Part shown: positions 18,728-27,902 of the stretch, piece after piece | Position numbering within the stretch: the stretch's first letter is position 1 | Layout: each line of letters starts with the position of its first letter | DNA from: Oscillospiraceae bacterium | Lineage (GTDB): Bacteria > Bacillota > Clostridia > Oscillospirales > Acutalibacteraceae | Direction: 5' to 3' | Assembly: GCA_015066065.1 (NCBI GenBank) | Contig: SVPB01000002.1 | Span: 1 to 58,828 of the forward strand | DNA: 58,828 nt | The notes under the pieces: generated by a model | Database searches by the model: none | Seen by the model: only the letters and a program-made list of their open reading frames with translations | Told to the model about the DNA's origin: nothing | Made by a program: the position numbers and the translations under genes

Positions 18728-21079
18728 TTATTTCTTCAATTTCCAAATGGTGCGGGCGTACTCCTCCACCGAACGATCGGCGGAAAACCGGCCGGCGGCG
18801 CAGAGGTTGTGCCAGCCCTTGGCGGCAAAGCCATCGGGAGACTGCCGGTAATCCTCATAGACCCGGCACCGGGTACGCAGGTAATCGTCAAAATCCCGCA
18901 GGACAAAGTAATGGTCAGCCGCATGCCAGTCGGTGCCATCCAGCAGGGCGTGGTACAGCTCCCGGAACACCCCGGTGCCGCCGTCGTCCAGCGTACCGTC
19001 CACCAAGGCGTCCAGACACCGGTGCAGACGGGCATCCTGCTCATACAGGTCACGGGGGCGGTAATCCCGGCGCAGGGTCTCCAGCTCCTCCACCCGGGCG
19101 CCGAAGATATAGTTGTTCTCCTCCCCTGCCTGCCGGACGATCTCCACGTTGGCGCCATCGTAGGTGCCCAAGGTCACCGCACCGCTGAGCATCAGCTTCA
19201 TGTTACCGGTGCCGGAGGCTTCGGTGCCGGCGGTGGAGATCTGCTCAGACACGTCGGCAGCGGCCACAATGCGCTGGGCGTAGGACACGTCATAATTGGG
19301 CACAAACAGCACCTTGAGCCGGGCCGAGATCACCGGGTCGGCGGCAATGAAGGCGCCCACCGCATGGATGAGTTGGATGATCCCCTTGGCACGCCGATAA
19401 CCGGGGGCCGCCTTGCCGCCAAACAGCACCGTCACCGGTGGCCACGAGAGCGAGGCGCCGTCCCGGATGGACAAGGCCATCTCCAGCACGCATAGAATGT
19501 TGAGAAGCTGTCGCTTATACTCATGCAGGCGCTTGATCTGTACATCCAGCAAGGTATCCGGGTCCAGCACCAAGCCGTCACGGTGGCGCATATATTCCGC
19601 CAGATGCCGCTTGTTTTGCTGTTTTATCTGCCGGAAGCGAGCCAGCACCTCCGGGCTGTCGGCGTAACCGTCCAGCGATTGCAGACGTTCCAGCCGGGTC
19701 AAAAACCGCCGGTCGCCTGCCAGCTCCTCCAGCAAAGCGGTCAGGGGCGGATTAGCCACCGCCAGCCACCGCCGGGGGGTAATACCGTTGGTGACGTTGA
19801 CGATCTTGTCCGGGTACTGCTCCTGCCACGCCGCCAGCACCCGGGTCCGCAGCAGATGGGTGTGCAGCTCGGCCACCCCATTGATGTGGCCGGAATACCG
19901 GCAGGCAAGATACGCCATATGCACCGTGCGTCCCTGCAGTAACAGTAACGATTCCTGCTGTGCCGGGGACAAGCCACGCCCCTGCAGCTCGGCACGCTGG
20001 CGGGTGGCCATGCGGCGAATGAGACGGGCCACCGGAGGGCATACCCGGCGGATCAGACCGATGTCCCATCGCTCCAATGCCTCCTGCATGATGGTGTGGT
20101 TGGTGTAATTGAACACCCCGGTCACCAGATCCAGCGCCACTTCAAAGGGCACCCCTCGTTCCATCAGCAGACGCACCAGCTCGGGGACGGCGATCACCGG
20201 ATGGGTGTCGTTGAGCTGCAGGCTGACGTATTCCGGTAACCGTTCCCACGCCGGGCCATGGGCCGCCTCAAAGGCACGGAGCATGTCCTGCATGGAGGCG
20301 CTGCAGAAGAAATACTGCTGGCGCAGACGCAGGAGCTTGCCCTGAGGGGTGGTGTCGTTGGGATATAACACCCGGGAAATGTCCTCCGCCCGGTTCCTCT
20401 CCCGTACCGCCCGGTCGTATTGCTGGTCGTTAAACAGCGCCAGATCAAAGGGGCTAGTCGGCTCACATTGCCACAGCCGCAGGGTCGCTACCTGCCGGCC
20501 GCCCCAGCCGATAATGGGGGTGTCGTAGGGCACGGCCCGTACCGTATCCTCCCCCATGGTAACGGTCACCGCATCACGGTCACGGCGCACCGACCAGGGA
20601 TCGTCGTCCTTGGTCCAATCGTCCGGCTCCTCCTGCTGGGTGCCGCCCTCCAGACGCTGGCGGAAGATGCCGTATCGGTACCGGATGCCGTAGCCATCCA
20701 AGGGGATCCCCCGGGTAGCGGCCGCATCCAGAAAGCAGGCCGCCAGCCGTCCCAGACCGCCGTTGCCAAGCCCCATGTCCGGCATCTGCTCCAGCAGAGA
20801 AGGGGACAGCCCCAAGGATACGAGGGCCTGCCGGGCCTTGGCCTCCAGCCCCAAACAATGCAGATTATTGTCGGTCATCTCACCCATGAGGTATTCTGCC
20901 GACAGGTAATACGCCCGTCGGACGGCGGCGCCCTGCTCGATGCACCGGCGCCACGTGCGGCCGGCCCGTGCCATCACCACCCGTGCCAGCGCCACCCGTA
21001 CCCCGGCGGCGTCCAGCTGATCCGGACGACAGCCCTGCTCGGCGGCTACCTGTATGAGTTGCTTCTGTATCTCCTTCAT
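18728..21079 (-). CDS. glgP: glycogen/starch/alpha-glucan phosphorylase (GT35)
   Basis: NGGLGRLAACFLDAAATRGIPLDGYGIRYRYGIFRQ; EASGTGNMKLMLSGAVTLGTYDGANVEI (PLP-lysine region). Confidence 0.94.
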   Translation of the reverse strand: MKEIQKQLIQVAAEQGCRPDQLDAAGVRVALARVVMARAGRTWRRCIEQGAAVRRAYYLSAEYLMGEMTDNNLHCLGLEAKARQALVSLGLSPSLLEQMPDMGLGNGGLGRLAACFLDAAATRGIPLDGYGIRYRYGIFRQRLEGGTQQEEPDDWTKDDDPWSVRRDRDAVTVTMGEDTVRAVPYDTPIIGWGGRQVATLRLWQCEPTSPFDLALFNDQQYDRAVRERNRAEDISRVLYPNDTTPQGKLLRLRQQYFFCSASMQDMLRAFEAAHGPAWERLPEYVSLQLNDTHPVIAVPELVRLLMERGVPFEVALDLVTGVFNYTNHTIMQEALERWDIGLIRRVCPPVARLIRRMATRQRAELQGRGLSPAQQESLLLLQGRTVHMAYLACRYSGHINGVAELHTHLLRTRVLAAWQEQYPDKIVNVTNGITPRRWLAVANPPLTALLEELAGDRRFLTRLERLQSLDGYADSPEVLARFRQIKQQNKRHLAEYMRHRDGLVLDPDTLLDVQIKRLHEYKRQLLNILCVLEMALSIRDGASLSWPPVTVLFGGKAAPGYRRAKGIIQLIHAVGAFIAADPVISARLKVLFVPNYDVSYAQRIVAAADVSEQISTAGTEASGTGNMKLMLSGAVTLGTYDGANVEIVRQAGEENNYIFGARVEELETLRRDYRPRDLYEQDARLHRCLDALVDGTLDDGGTGVFRELYHALLDGTDWHAADHYFVLRDFDDYLRTRCRVYEDYRQSPDGFAAKGWHNLCAAGRFSADRSVEEYARTIWKLKK

Positions 21080-21083
21080 ATAC

Positions 21084-21926
21084 TCACCCTTTCACCGCCC
21101 CGGCAATCACGCCCTTGATGATATACCGCTGGCCAAAAAGATAGAAAATCATAATGGGCAGGATGGCCAGCACCAGCATGGCCATTAAGCCGCCCAGATC
21201 GGTGGCGCCGTAAGCGCCCTGCATGGCGATCTGAATGGTCACCGGCACGGTTTTTTGCCGGGTGCCCAGCACCAGATAGGGCAGCAGATAGTCGTTCCAT
21301 ATCCACATGGCGTTCAGGATGGCCACCGTCACCGCCGTGGGGCGCAGGATGGGGAATACCACATGGAAGAAGGTCTGCAACGGTCCGGCACCGTCAATGG
21401 TAGCGGCCTCCTCCACCGTAACGGGTACCCCCTTGATAAAGCCGGCAAACATGAACACCGACAGACCGGCGCCAAAGCCCAGGTACACGGGTACAATGCC
21501 CAGCACCGTGTCCAACCCAAGACGGCCCACCACGTAGGTCAAGGTATACATCACCATCTGGAAGGGCACCACCATGCTGAACACGAACAGATAATACAGC
21601 ACCCGGGTCAATCGGGTACGCACCCGTACCAGATACCAAGCGGTCATGGAGGCGCCCAGCACGATGAGCGCCACCCCGGCCACCGTGATGAACAGCGACC
21701 GTCCAAAGGCGGCCGGAAACCCAGCGGCGGTCAGGCCGGTCAGGTAGTTCTGCACCCCCACGAAGGTGGTGCTGTCCGGCAGGGAGAAGGGGTCGGTGGC
21801 GATATACAGCCGGGATTTGAAGGAATTGATGAGCACCAGCACCACCGGGACGAGGAATACCGCCGCTAAGACGGCCAACAGTATCACCGCTATCCGGTTG
21901 CCGGTGCGAGAACGGTCATGGATCAT
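21084..21926 (-). CDS. carbohydrate ABC transporter permease (MalG-like)
   Basis: EAATIDGAGPLQTFFHVVFPILRPTAVTVAILNAMWIWNDYLLP binding-protein-dependent permease motif. Confidence 0.92.
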   Translation of the reverse strand: MIHDRSRTGNRIAVILLAVLAAVFLVPVVLVLINSFKSRLYIATDPFSLPDSTTFVGVQNYLTGLTAAGFPAAFGRSLFITVAGVALIVLGASMTAWYLVRVRTRLTRVLYYLFVFSMVVPFQMVMYTLTYVVGRLGLDTVLGIVPVYLGFGAGLSVFMFAGFIKGVPVTVEEAATIDGAGPLQTFFHVVFPILRPTAVTVAILNAMWIWNDYLLPYLVLGTRQKTVPVTIQIAMQGAYGATDLGGLMAMLVLAILPIMIFYLFGQRYIIKGVIAGAVKG

Positions 21927-22789
21927 CCTTCCACCTCCCGACGACGGGTCAGCCGCAGCTGCAGCAGCGCCAGCCCGGCCACCAGCAGGAAGAACAGCAC
22001 CGCCTTGGCCTGCCCCACCCCTTGCCAGCCCACCCGGCCATAAAAGGTCTGGTAGATATCCAGCGCCAGCATCCGGGTCTCCCCTTCCGGGGCGCCGGCG
22101 GTGAGCGCTAAGTTCTGGTCAAACATCTTAAAGGCGTTGGTCAGGGTCAGAAAGGTGCAGATGGTCACCGAGGGCATCACCAAGGGGAGCTTGACCCGCC
22201 ACAGGGTCGTCCAGGCACCGGCCCCGTCGATGGAGGCGGCCTCCAGCAGCTCCCCCGGCACGTTCTGCAGACCGGCAATATAGATGACCATCATATAGCC
22301 GATGAGCTGCCAGTTGGTCAGCGCCACCAGCCCCCAGAAGCCGTAGGAGGCGGCATAGGTGATATCCACCCCCCACAGGCCCAGGATACCGTTGATGAGC
22401 AGGTTCCAGATATACCCCAGCACGATACCGCCGATGAGATTGGGCAGAAAAAACACCGATCGGAACAGATTGGTGCCTCGCAGCCCCCGGGTCAACAGCA
22501 AGGCCAGCGAGAAGGCAAACAGGTTCACCGTCACGATGGCCACCGCCGCAAACAGCGCAGTAAACCCCAGCGCACGCAGAAAGTCAGCGTCCGCCAAGGC
22601 GGCCGTGTAGTTTTCCAGCCCCACAAAGGCGGCATCGGTGACGGTGGTAAACCGGGTAAAGGACAGCCACAGTCCCATCACAAAGGGGATGAGAAACGCC
22701 ACCAGAAACGCCGCTAAGGTGGGCAGCACGAATACGGCAAACCAGGGACGCAGGGTACGGGTCTCCATTGTCGGCACGGCTCCTTTCAT
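21923..22789 (-). CDS. carbohydrate ABC transporter permease (MalF-like)
   Basis: MMVIYIAGLQNVPGELLEAASIDGAGAWTTLWRVKLPLVMPSV; overlaps downstream permease by 4 nt. Confidence 0.92.
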   Translation of the reverse strand: MKGAVPTMETRTLRPWFAVFVLPTLAAFLVAFLIPFVMGLWLSFTRFTTVTDAAFVGLENYTAALADADFLRALGFTALFAAVAIVTVNLFAFSLALLLTRGLRGTNLFRSVFFLPNLIGGIVLGYIWNLLINGILGLWGVDITYAASYGFWGLVALTNWQLIGYMMVIYIAGLQNVPGELLEAASIDGAGAWTTLWRVKLPLVMPSVTICTFLTLTNAFKMFDQNLALTAGAPEGETRMLALDIYQTFYGRVGWQGVGQAKAVLFFLLVAGLALLQLRLTRRREVEG

Positions 22790-24117
22790 CGGGTGGCGGC
22801 GTATTCTTCCTTCCAGCTGCGCACCGCATCCGCCTTCACGTCCTCAAAGGACTTGGTGCCCTGGGCGTACTTAAGCAGAGACGCACCCAGATCCTCTTTA
22901 AACTTGGCCGAGGGGAACAGGGTAAACTGCCAAGGCACCGACTCGACCTCTTTGTTATCCATCCAGCGGCGCACCTCCTGCGCCAGAGGATCGTCGGGGG
23001 TGTCCTCGTCGGTGAAGGTGTCAAAGGGGGCGATAAATCCAAACTCGTCGGTGACGTAGTCCTTGCCCATCTCGGAGGAATACAGCCAATAGATAAAGTC
23101 CGCCGCCGCCTTTTGTTCCTCGGCAGAGGCTTTGGCGTTGATGGCGTAGTAGTTTTCCGTTCCGATGCACAGCCCCTGGCTCTCCTCCCCGGGGAAGCCG
23201 CCGTAGATGGGCAGGAACCGCACGTTTTCCTCCTCCACCTTATTGCCGGGCACGTCGTCGATCTGCGACCATGCCCAGTTGCCGTTCTGCACCATCGCGC
23301 ATTGCTCCAGAGCAAACTCCGCCATGGAATCCCCCACCGTTTTGGTGCCCAGCCGGCTCTTGTCGGTCACCGAATGGTTGGTATACAGATCAAACACCGC
23401 CCGGAACCGGTCGGCGTGCCGGAAATCAATATTCTTGACCGCCTCACCGGTAAGATCCGCCCCCTGCAGCTCATAGTACACCGGCAGGTTCATCAGGTGG
23501 GTCTGCCACCGCCAGTCCTCCCCACTCTTAAGAGAGGTGGAGGCAAACACCCCCTCGATCCCCAGGTCCGTGCGGCGCTTCTGCATATCCTGCACCAAGG
23601 AGCTGAGCTTGTCATAGCTGGTGATCTGCTCCATGGAGGTGAAAGCCGTCGATCGGTCCTTGAGGGCAAAATAGCGGTCGGTGATCGCCTTATTGTAGAT
23701 GATGCCGTAGCCCTCCACCACGTAAGGGATGCCCACCACCTTATTGCCGTCGGTGATGGCTAAGGATTTATCGGTCAGATGCTTATACAGCTCGGTGCCG
23801 GACAGATCGGCGCAGTAATCCTTCCACGCCGCATACCCCCGGGGACCGTTGATCTGGAATAGCGTCGGCGCTTCCGGCGACGCCATCCGGGCGGTCAGGG
23901 TCTGCTCATAGGTGTTGTTGGCGGCGGTATCCACCATCACCCGTACCCCGGTTGCCTTCTCGTACTCCCGGGCCAGCTCCTCATACTTGCCGGCGATCTC
24001 CGGCTTAAAGTTCAGATACCGTACCGTTATCTGATCCTCTCCGCCGCCACAGCCGGCAAGCCCCATCATCAAAATCAGTGCCGCCAACAAGGCGACCGGT
24101 CGTCTCCACGTTTTCAT
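22786..24117 (-). CDS. extracellular solute-binding protein (sugar ABC transporter, lipoprotein)
   Basis: Lipobox MGLAGCGGG; TVRYLNFKPEIAGKYEELAREYEKATGVRVMVDTAANNTYEQTLTARMAS; upstream GGAGGTAATGTGT. Confidence 0.92.
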   Translation of the reverse strand: MKTWRRPVALLAALILMMGLAGCGGGEDQITVRYLNFKPEIAGKYEELAREYEKATGVRVMVDTAANNTYEQTLTARMASPEAPTLFQINGPRGYAAWKDYCADLSGTELYKHLTDKSLAITDGNKVVGIPYVVEGYGIIYNKAITDRYFALKDRSTAFTSMEQITSYDKLSSLVQDMQKRRTDLGIEGVFASTSLKSGEDWRWQTHLMNLPVYYELQGADLTGEAVKNIDFRHADRFRAVFDLYTNHSVTDKSRLGTKTVGDSMAEFALEQCAMVQNGNWAWSQIDDVPGNKVEEENVRFLPIYGGFPGEESQGLCIGTENYYAINAKASAEEQKAAADFIYWLYSSEMGKDYVTDEFGFIAPFDTFTDEDTPDDPLAQEVRRWMDNKEVESVPWQFTLFPSAKFKEDLGASLLKYAQGTKSFEDVKADAVRSWKEEYAATR

Positions 24118-24257
24118 ACACATTACCTCCCATTTTTGTTTGGGTATAGTGTGCGTGGTTACGGTGGAAATATGCAAAAATCCCCACCGATACTTTCTCA
24201 AAAAAGTGTTTTCTTTTGTCTGCGGTTGTGATATAATGACCAGGAGAGGTGACTGAT

Positions 24258-25097
24258 ATGAACCCGAGAGCAACGTTCTTCACCGTTACGTGCAATAGCT
24301 ATTTCCGTTACCTGCACCCCCACAACTTTGGCCATCAGCAGTGCAAACCCCGGCACACCGGTGGCGCCCGGGTATCCGCCAACTGGATCCTGCACTACGT
24401 TCACTCGGGCACCGGCATCTTCGAGGTGCAGGGGAAAATCTACCACCCCAAGGCCGGGGACATGTTTATTATCCGGCCGGATGAGTATGCCTTCTATGCC
24501 GCCGACGAGCAAGATCCATGGGCGTATGCCTGGTTTGTCTTTGAGACGGATATTCCCCTTCCCAAAGTGTTATTAGCGGAGAGCCTCATCACCGATGAAC
24601 GGCTGTCAGAGGTGTTTCTGTCCACCTACCGGCAGATCAAGCAGCTCAGCTCTATCCAACAGGACGCCGCCCTCTACGGCAAGCTGTTTGAGCTCATCGG
24701 CCTGGTAGAGAAATACTACCCCCAGCCCGAGGATGCGGACGACAATGCCGTGGTGCATCAGGTGCTTATGTTCATGCGGGAGCACATGGACCAACCCATC
24801 ACGGTGGAGGATATGGCCCGACACGTGCACCTGGACTACTCCTCCCTGGTCACCCTTTTCCGCAAGGTCACCGGCATCACCCCCTGGCGACGGCTCACCC
24901 TTCTGCGTGTCGGCCGAGCTGCCTTGCAACTGATGACCCAGGACTACACCATCGCCCAGATCGCCGAACAGGCAGGCTACAAGGACGCCGCCTCCTTTAC
25001 CCGTGCTTTCAAACGGATACACGGTATATCCCCTACCCGGTACGCTGAGACATACCGTCCGTACTTCCTACGGGACAACGATCCGGATGAACCATAA
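24258..25097 (+). CDS. AraC family transcriptional regulator
   Basis: N-terminal cupin-like half; C-terminal HTH ITVEDMARHVHLDYSSLVTLFRKVTGITPWRR..IAEQAGYKDAASFTRAFKRIHGISPTRY; divergent from ABC operon. Confidence 0.93.
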   Translation: MNPRATFFTVTCNSYFRYLHPHNFGHQQCKPRHTGGARVSANWILHYVHSGTGIFEVQGKIYHPKAGDMFIIRPDEYAFYAADEQDPWAYAWFVFETDIPLPKVLLAESLITDERLSEVFLSTYRQIKQLSSIQQDAALYGKLFELIGLVEKYYPQPEDADDNAVVHQVLMFMREHMDQPITVEDMARHVHLDYSSLVTLFRKVTGITPWRRLTLLRVGRAALQLMTQDYTIAQIAEQAGYKDAASFTRAFKRIHGISPTRYAETYRPYFLRDNDPDEP

Positions 25098-25108
25098 ACA
25101 AAAAAGGA

Positions 25109-25140
25109 AACCGCCACAGACAATACGTCTGTGGCGGTTC
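25109..25140. terminator. bidirectional terminator between araC and GH16-like gene
   Basis: aaccgccacaga-caatacg-tctgtggcggtt. Confidence 0.85.
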
Positions 25141-25148
25141 TCTTTATC

Positions 25149-27902
25149 TTAGTGAGGCAGCTGGACGCTGGTAAAATCCTGCGTCTGAGAGAGGTAGCCG
25201 GTGTAATACTCACTGCTGGGATGCTTAGAGTCGTACTTAATGTAGCTCTTCTGCAGTACGTTCTTCCCCTCGTTGGAGGTCTGGAAGATGTAGCTGTAGT
25301 CGATGGTCTGCACCTCGAAGAAATCCTCCACCGTCTTACCGGTTTTGGCGATGTACTCCGCATCCATCCAATCGAAGGGGTTGTAGTTACGGGAGTAGGT
25401 GCCGGTGCCCACACCGTTGGCAAACTTGATGGTGGTGGAGGACTGACCGGAGATCTTGTCGGTCAGATCCACCTTTGCAAGCTGCTTGCCGTCCAGATAG
25501 TATTCTACATAATCCGGTGTCCACTCACAGGCGATGGAGTGGAAGGTATCCCAGAAGTGCTCTCCCTCGGCAGGCTTGGTCAAGCCGGGATGGCCGGGCA
25601 GCTCGTTGACGTGACCACCCAGATTATCGGGTGCCCAGGTGTGGTAGCAGGGAGAAACAATGTCCTGGCCGAAGTTCTCGTACAAGTCGTGCTCGTTACG
25701 CACCACCGGGCGGTCGGGCGGACCGCTGGAGGCCCATACGGCAGAGCAGGCACCGTTACGGGTGCCCATCACGAGACGGGTCTCCCAGATGCCGTAGCGG
25801 AACGCCCACCTGCCGCCGGAGATGAGGCGACCGGCATCATAGCCGTAGCTTTCCTTCTTGGTAATCTCCAAGAGGTAGCCGTTGCCGGTGGGGTCGTGCC
25901 AGATCCACCAGTTTTCGCCATAGATGCCCGGGCGGCGCTGCTCATCCCAGATGGCCTCGCCGGAAGGAGTGGTGCCCAGGGGGGTGGGTCCATTGGTGGT
26001 GTCGGAGGAGATGGCGTAATACTCACGCACCTCTTTGTCAATCTCGGCATCGGTGCCGGTGTAGCTGAAATCCTCCTGCCAGGCCATGCCGTAGCCGTCG
26101 GTCAGGGTATACGCACCGGGCTGGTAAGTGCCCTCTTGGGTGTAGCCCTTGCCTACCTTGTTGGCCTTGATGTGATCCAGCAGCACCGGGATGGCGGCGT
26201 TGACCGCATAGGTGGAACCGCCGTTAATGACCAGATGATTGCCGGACATGGTCATCTTGTAATAGCCGGCCGGCTTCTCATCCATAAAGCCATGGTCGTC
26301 CACCCGGAACTGACCCACTGTGTTGGTGGTAGCCGAGGTAAACCGGGTGTCGTATGCCCGGTACAACTTGACACTGCCGTTGAGGGGGCCTACCTGGATC
26401 TCATGGCTGTAGTGCTTGCCGTTGTCGGTCATAGGCTCCAGCGGCAGTAAGTAGCCGCTGTTAGCACGCACCCAGGTCTGCAGCTCCTCGGCGGCCTTCC
26501 ACACCATGGTGGTGGCATACTTCTCCGTCCGGATAACGTACTGACCAATGCTGTTGCCACCGATGGTAGGCGCTAACATCTTGGGGCGGTTAACATAGTT
26601 ATAGTTAGCCGGCACAGCGCCATCGGCACTTTTGCAGAAGGTCTCCAGGAAGTGATTGAGTGCCGCCTGCATGGATTGCGTGTTGGTGGCGGCGATGTAC
26701 ACCTTGGTGCCCACCCGGCGCACAATAAAGTCGTTGGCGTTGTTGACACGGTGGTTGATCAGCTCATTGTAGATCTTCAGCGACTCGGGACGGGACTCCT
26801 GACGGCCGATGACGATCTCATAGAGGCTTTCATCGTGACGCTCGTTACGCAACAGCACCTCGGTGTCCAGGATAAACTCCAGATCACCACGGAAAGCGGA
26901 CACCATCATCAGCGTCTCAGAATCCATTCTGCTGTCACGCATCACCACAAACCGGGAATCAAAGCCGTCAAAGATGGACAGCGCCTTGTTGGACTGGGTA
27001 GCACCAGAATTGGCGTTGTCGGTGATGGGTACCAGCACCTCCTTGTTCACGGTGGTCCAGTTGTCATCATCGTTGTACGCCGGGGCGGACTGGTCTTCCG
27101 CCTTGTTGGCGGTGGCATTGAGCTTGACCGCAAAGAGGACGGTGCTACCAGCCTTCACGGAGATGTCGGACAGCTGGCCGTGGGACAAGGTGGTTACCGC
27201 CTTACCGTCGGGGGAGGCGGTGGAATTGCACAGGGTACCGCTGTACACCTGCACATCGTTGACAAGAATACGGAAGGAAGCACTGCGAGCCGTACCGTCC
27301 TCCGCCAGGAAGCCGGTCTCCGCACCGGCCACCGACTTGACGGCCACATAGCTGCCGCCTACCAGGTTGAGCACACCATCCTTCTGCACCGTGTAGGTCA
27401 GCGCTTCCTCCTGAGAACCGGTCACCGACAGCAGCAGGCCATTCTGCGGCAGGTCAGCCTCGGCATCGTAGGCGGTCAACGCCGTCTGTTTGGTGGAATA
27501 GGTGCCCAAAGAGGTGGTACCTTCGTTGTTGTAGGCATAGGCGTACAAGCCTTTGGCCCGGGCACCGGCACCGCCGATCCAAGTATCCAAGGTATAGGCC
27601 TCCCGCTTCTTCCAGCCGGCCTCACCCTTAAACATCCAGTTGTACGGGGTGGTGCCGGTCAGGGAGGTCAGAGTCGCCTGCTGATAGTCGGTCTTGGAGG
27701 CGTTCTTGATATCGTTGTACGGAATAATGGTATCGCCGTCGTCATAGACGAGGATGGGGCTCATCGCCACCACCAGCTGAGGAGTACGGGTAGCCTGCTC
27801 CTGGCCCGTGGGGTTGGCTGCACCGGAATCGGTGCAGCCAACCACCAGGGCAAGCAACATGACAACTGCCGACGCAATCGAAACTAAACGGTATTTCATC
27901 AC
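25149..27902 (-). CDS. large lipoprotein with C-terminal GH16-like domain
   Basis: 917 aa, lipobox LVVGC; C-terminal GGRWAFRYGIWETRLVMGTRNGACSAVWASSG..NEHDLYENFG..FHSIACEWTPDYVEYYLDGKQL typical of GH16; N-terminal ~650 aa not assigned. Confidence 0.75.
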   Translation of the reverse strand: MMKYRLVSIASAVVMLLALVVGCTDSGAANPTGQEQATRTPQLVVAMSPILVYDDGDTIIPYNDIKNASKTDYQQATLTSLTGTTPYNWMFKGEAGWKKREAYTLDTWIGGAGARAKGLYAYAYNNEGTTSLGTYSTKQTALTAYDAEADLPQNGLLLSVTGSQEEALTYTVQKDGVLNLVGGSYVAVKSVAGAETGFLAEDGTARSASFRILVNDVQVYSGTLCNSTASPDGKAVTTLSHGQLSDISVKAGSTVLFAVKLNATANKAEDQSAPAYNDDDNWTTVNKEVLVPITDNANSGATQSNKALSIFDGFDSRFVVMRDSRMDSETLMMVSAFRGDLEFILDTEVLLRNERHDESLYEIVIGRQESRPESLKIYNELINHRVNNANDFIVRRVGTKVYIAATNTQSMQAALNHFLETFCKSADGAVPANYNYVNRPKMLAPTIGGNSIGQYVIRTEKYATTMVWKAAEELQTWVRANSGYLLPLEPMTDNGKHYSHEIQVGPLNGSVKLYRAYDTRFTSATTNTVGQFRVDDHGFMDEKPAGYYKMTMSGNHLVINGGSTYAVNAAIPVLLDHIKANKVGKGYTQEGTYQPGAYTLTDGYGMAWQEDFSYTGTDAEIDKEVREYYAISSDTTNGPTPLGTTPSGEAIWDEQRRPGIYGENWWIWHDPTGNGYLLEITKKESYGYDAGRLISGGRWAFRYGIWETRLVMGTRNGACSAVWASSGPPDRPVVRNEHDLYENFGQDIVSPCYHTWAPDNLGGHVNELPGHPGLTKPAEGEHFWDTFHSIACEWTPDYVEYYLDGKQLAKVDLTDKISGQSSTTIKFANGVGTGTYSRNYNPFDWMDAEYIAKTGKTVEDFFEVQTIDYSYIFQTSNEGKNVLQKSYIKYDSKHPSSEYYTGYLSQTQDFTSVQLPH

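Noticed and set aside
25131-27887. Two plus-strand ORFs (439 and 411 aa)
   Set aside because: Antisense shadows of the GH16-like lipoprotein gene.
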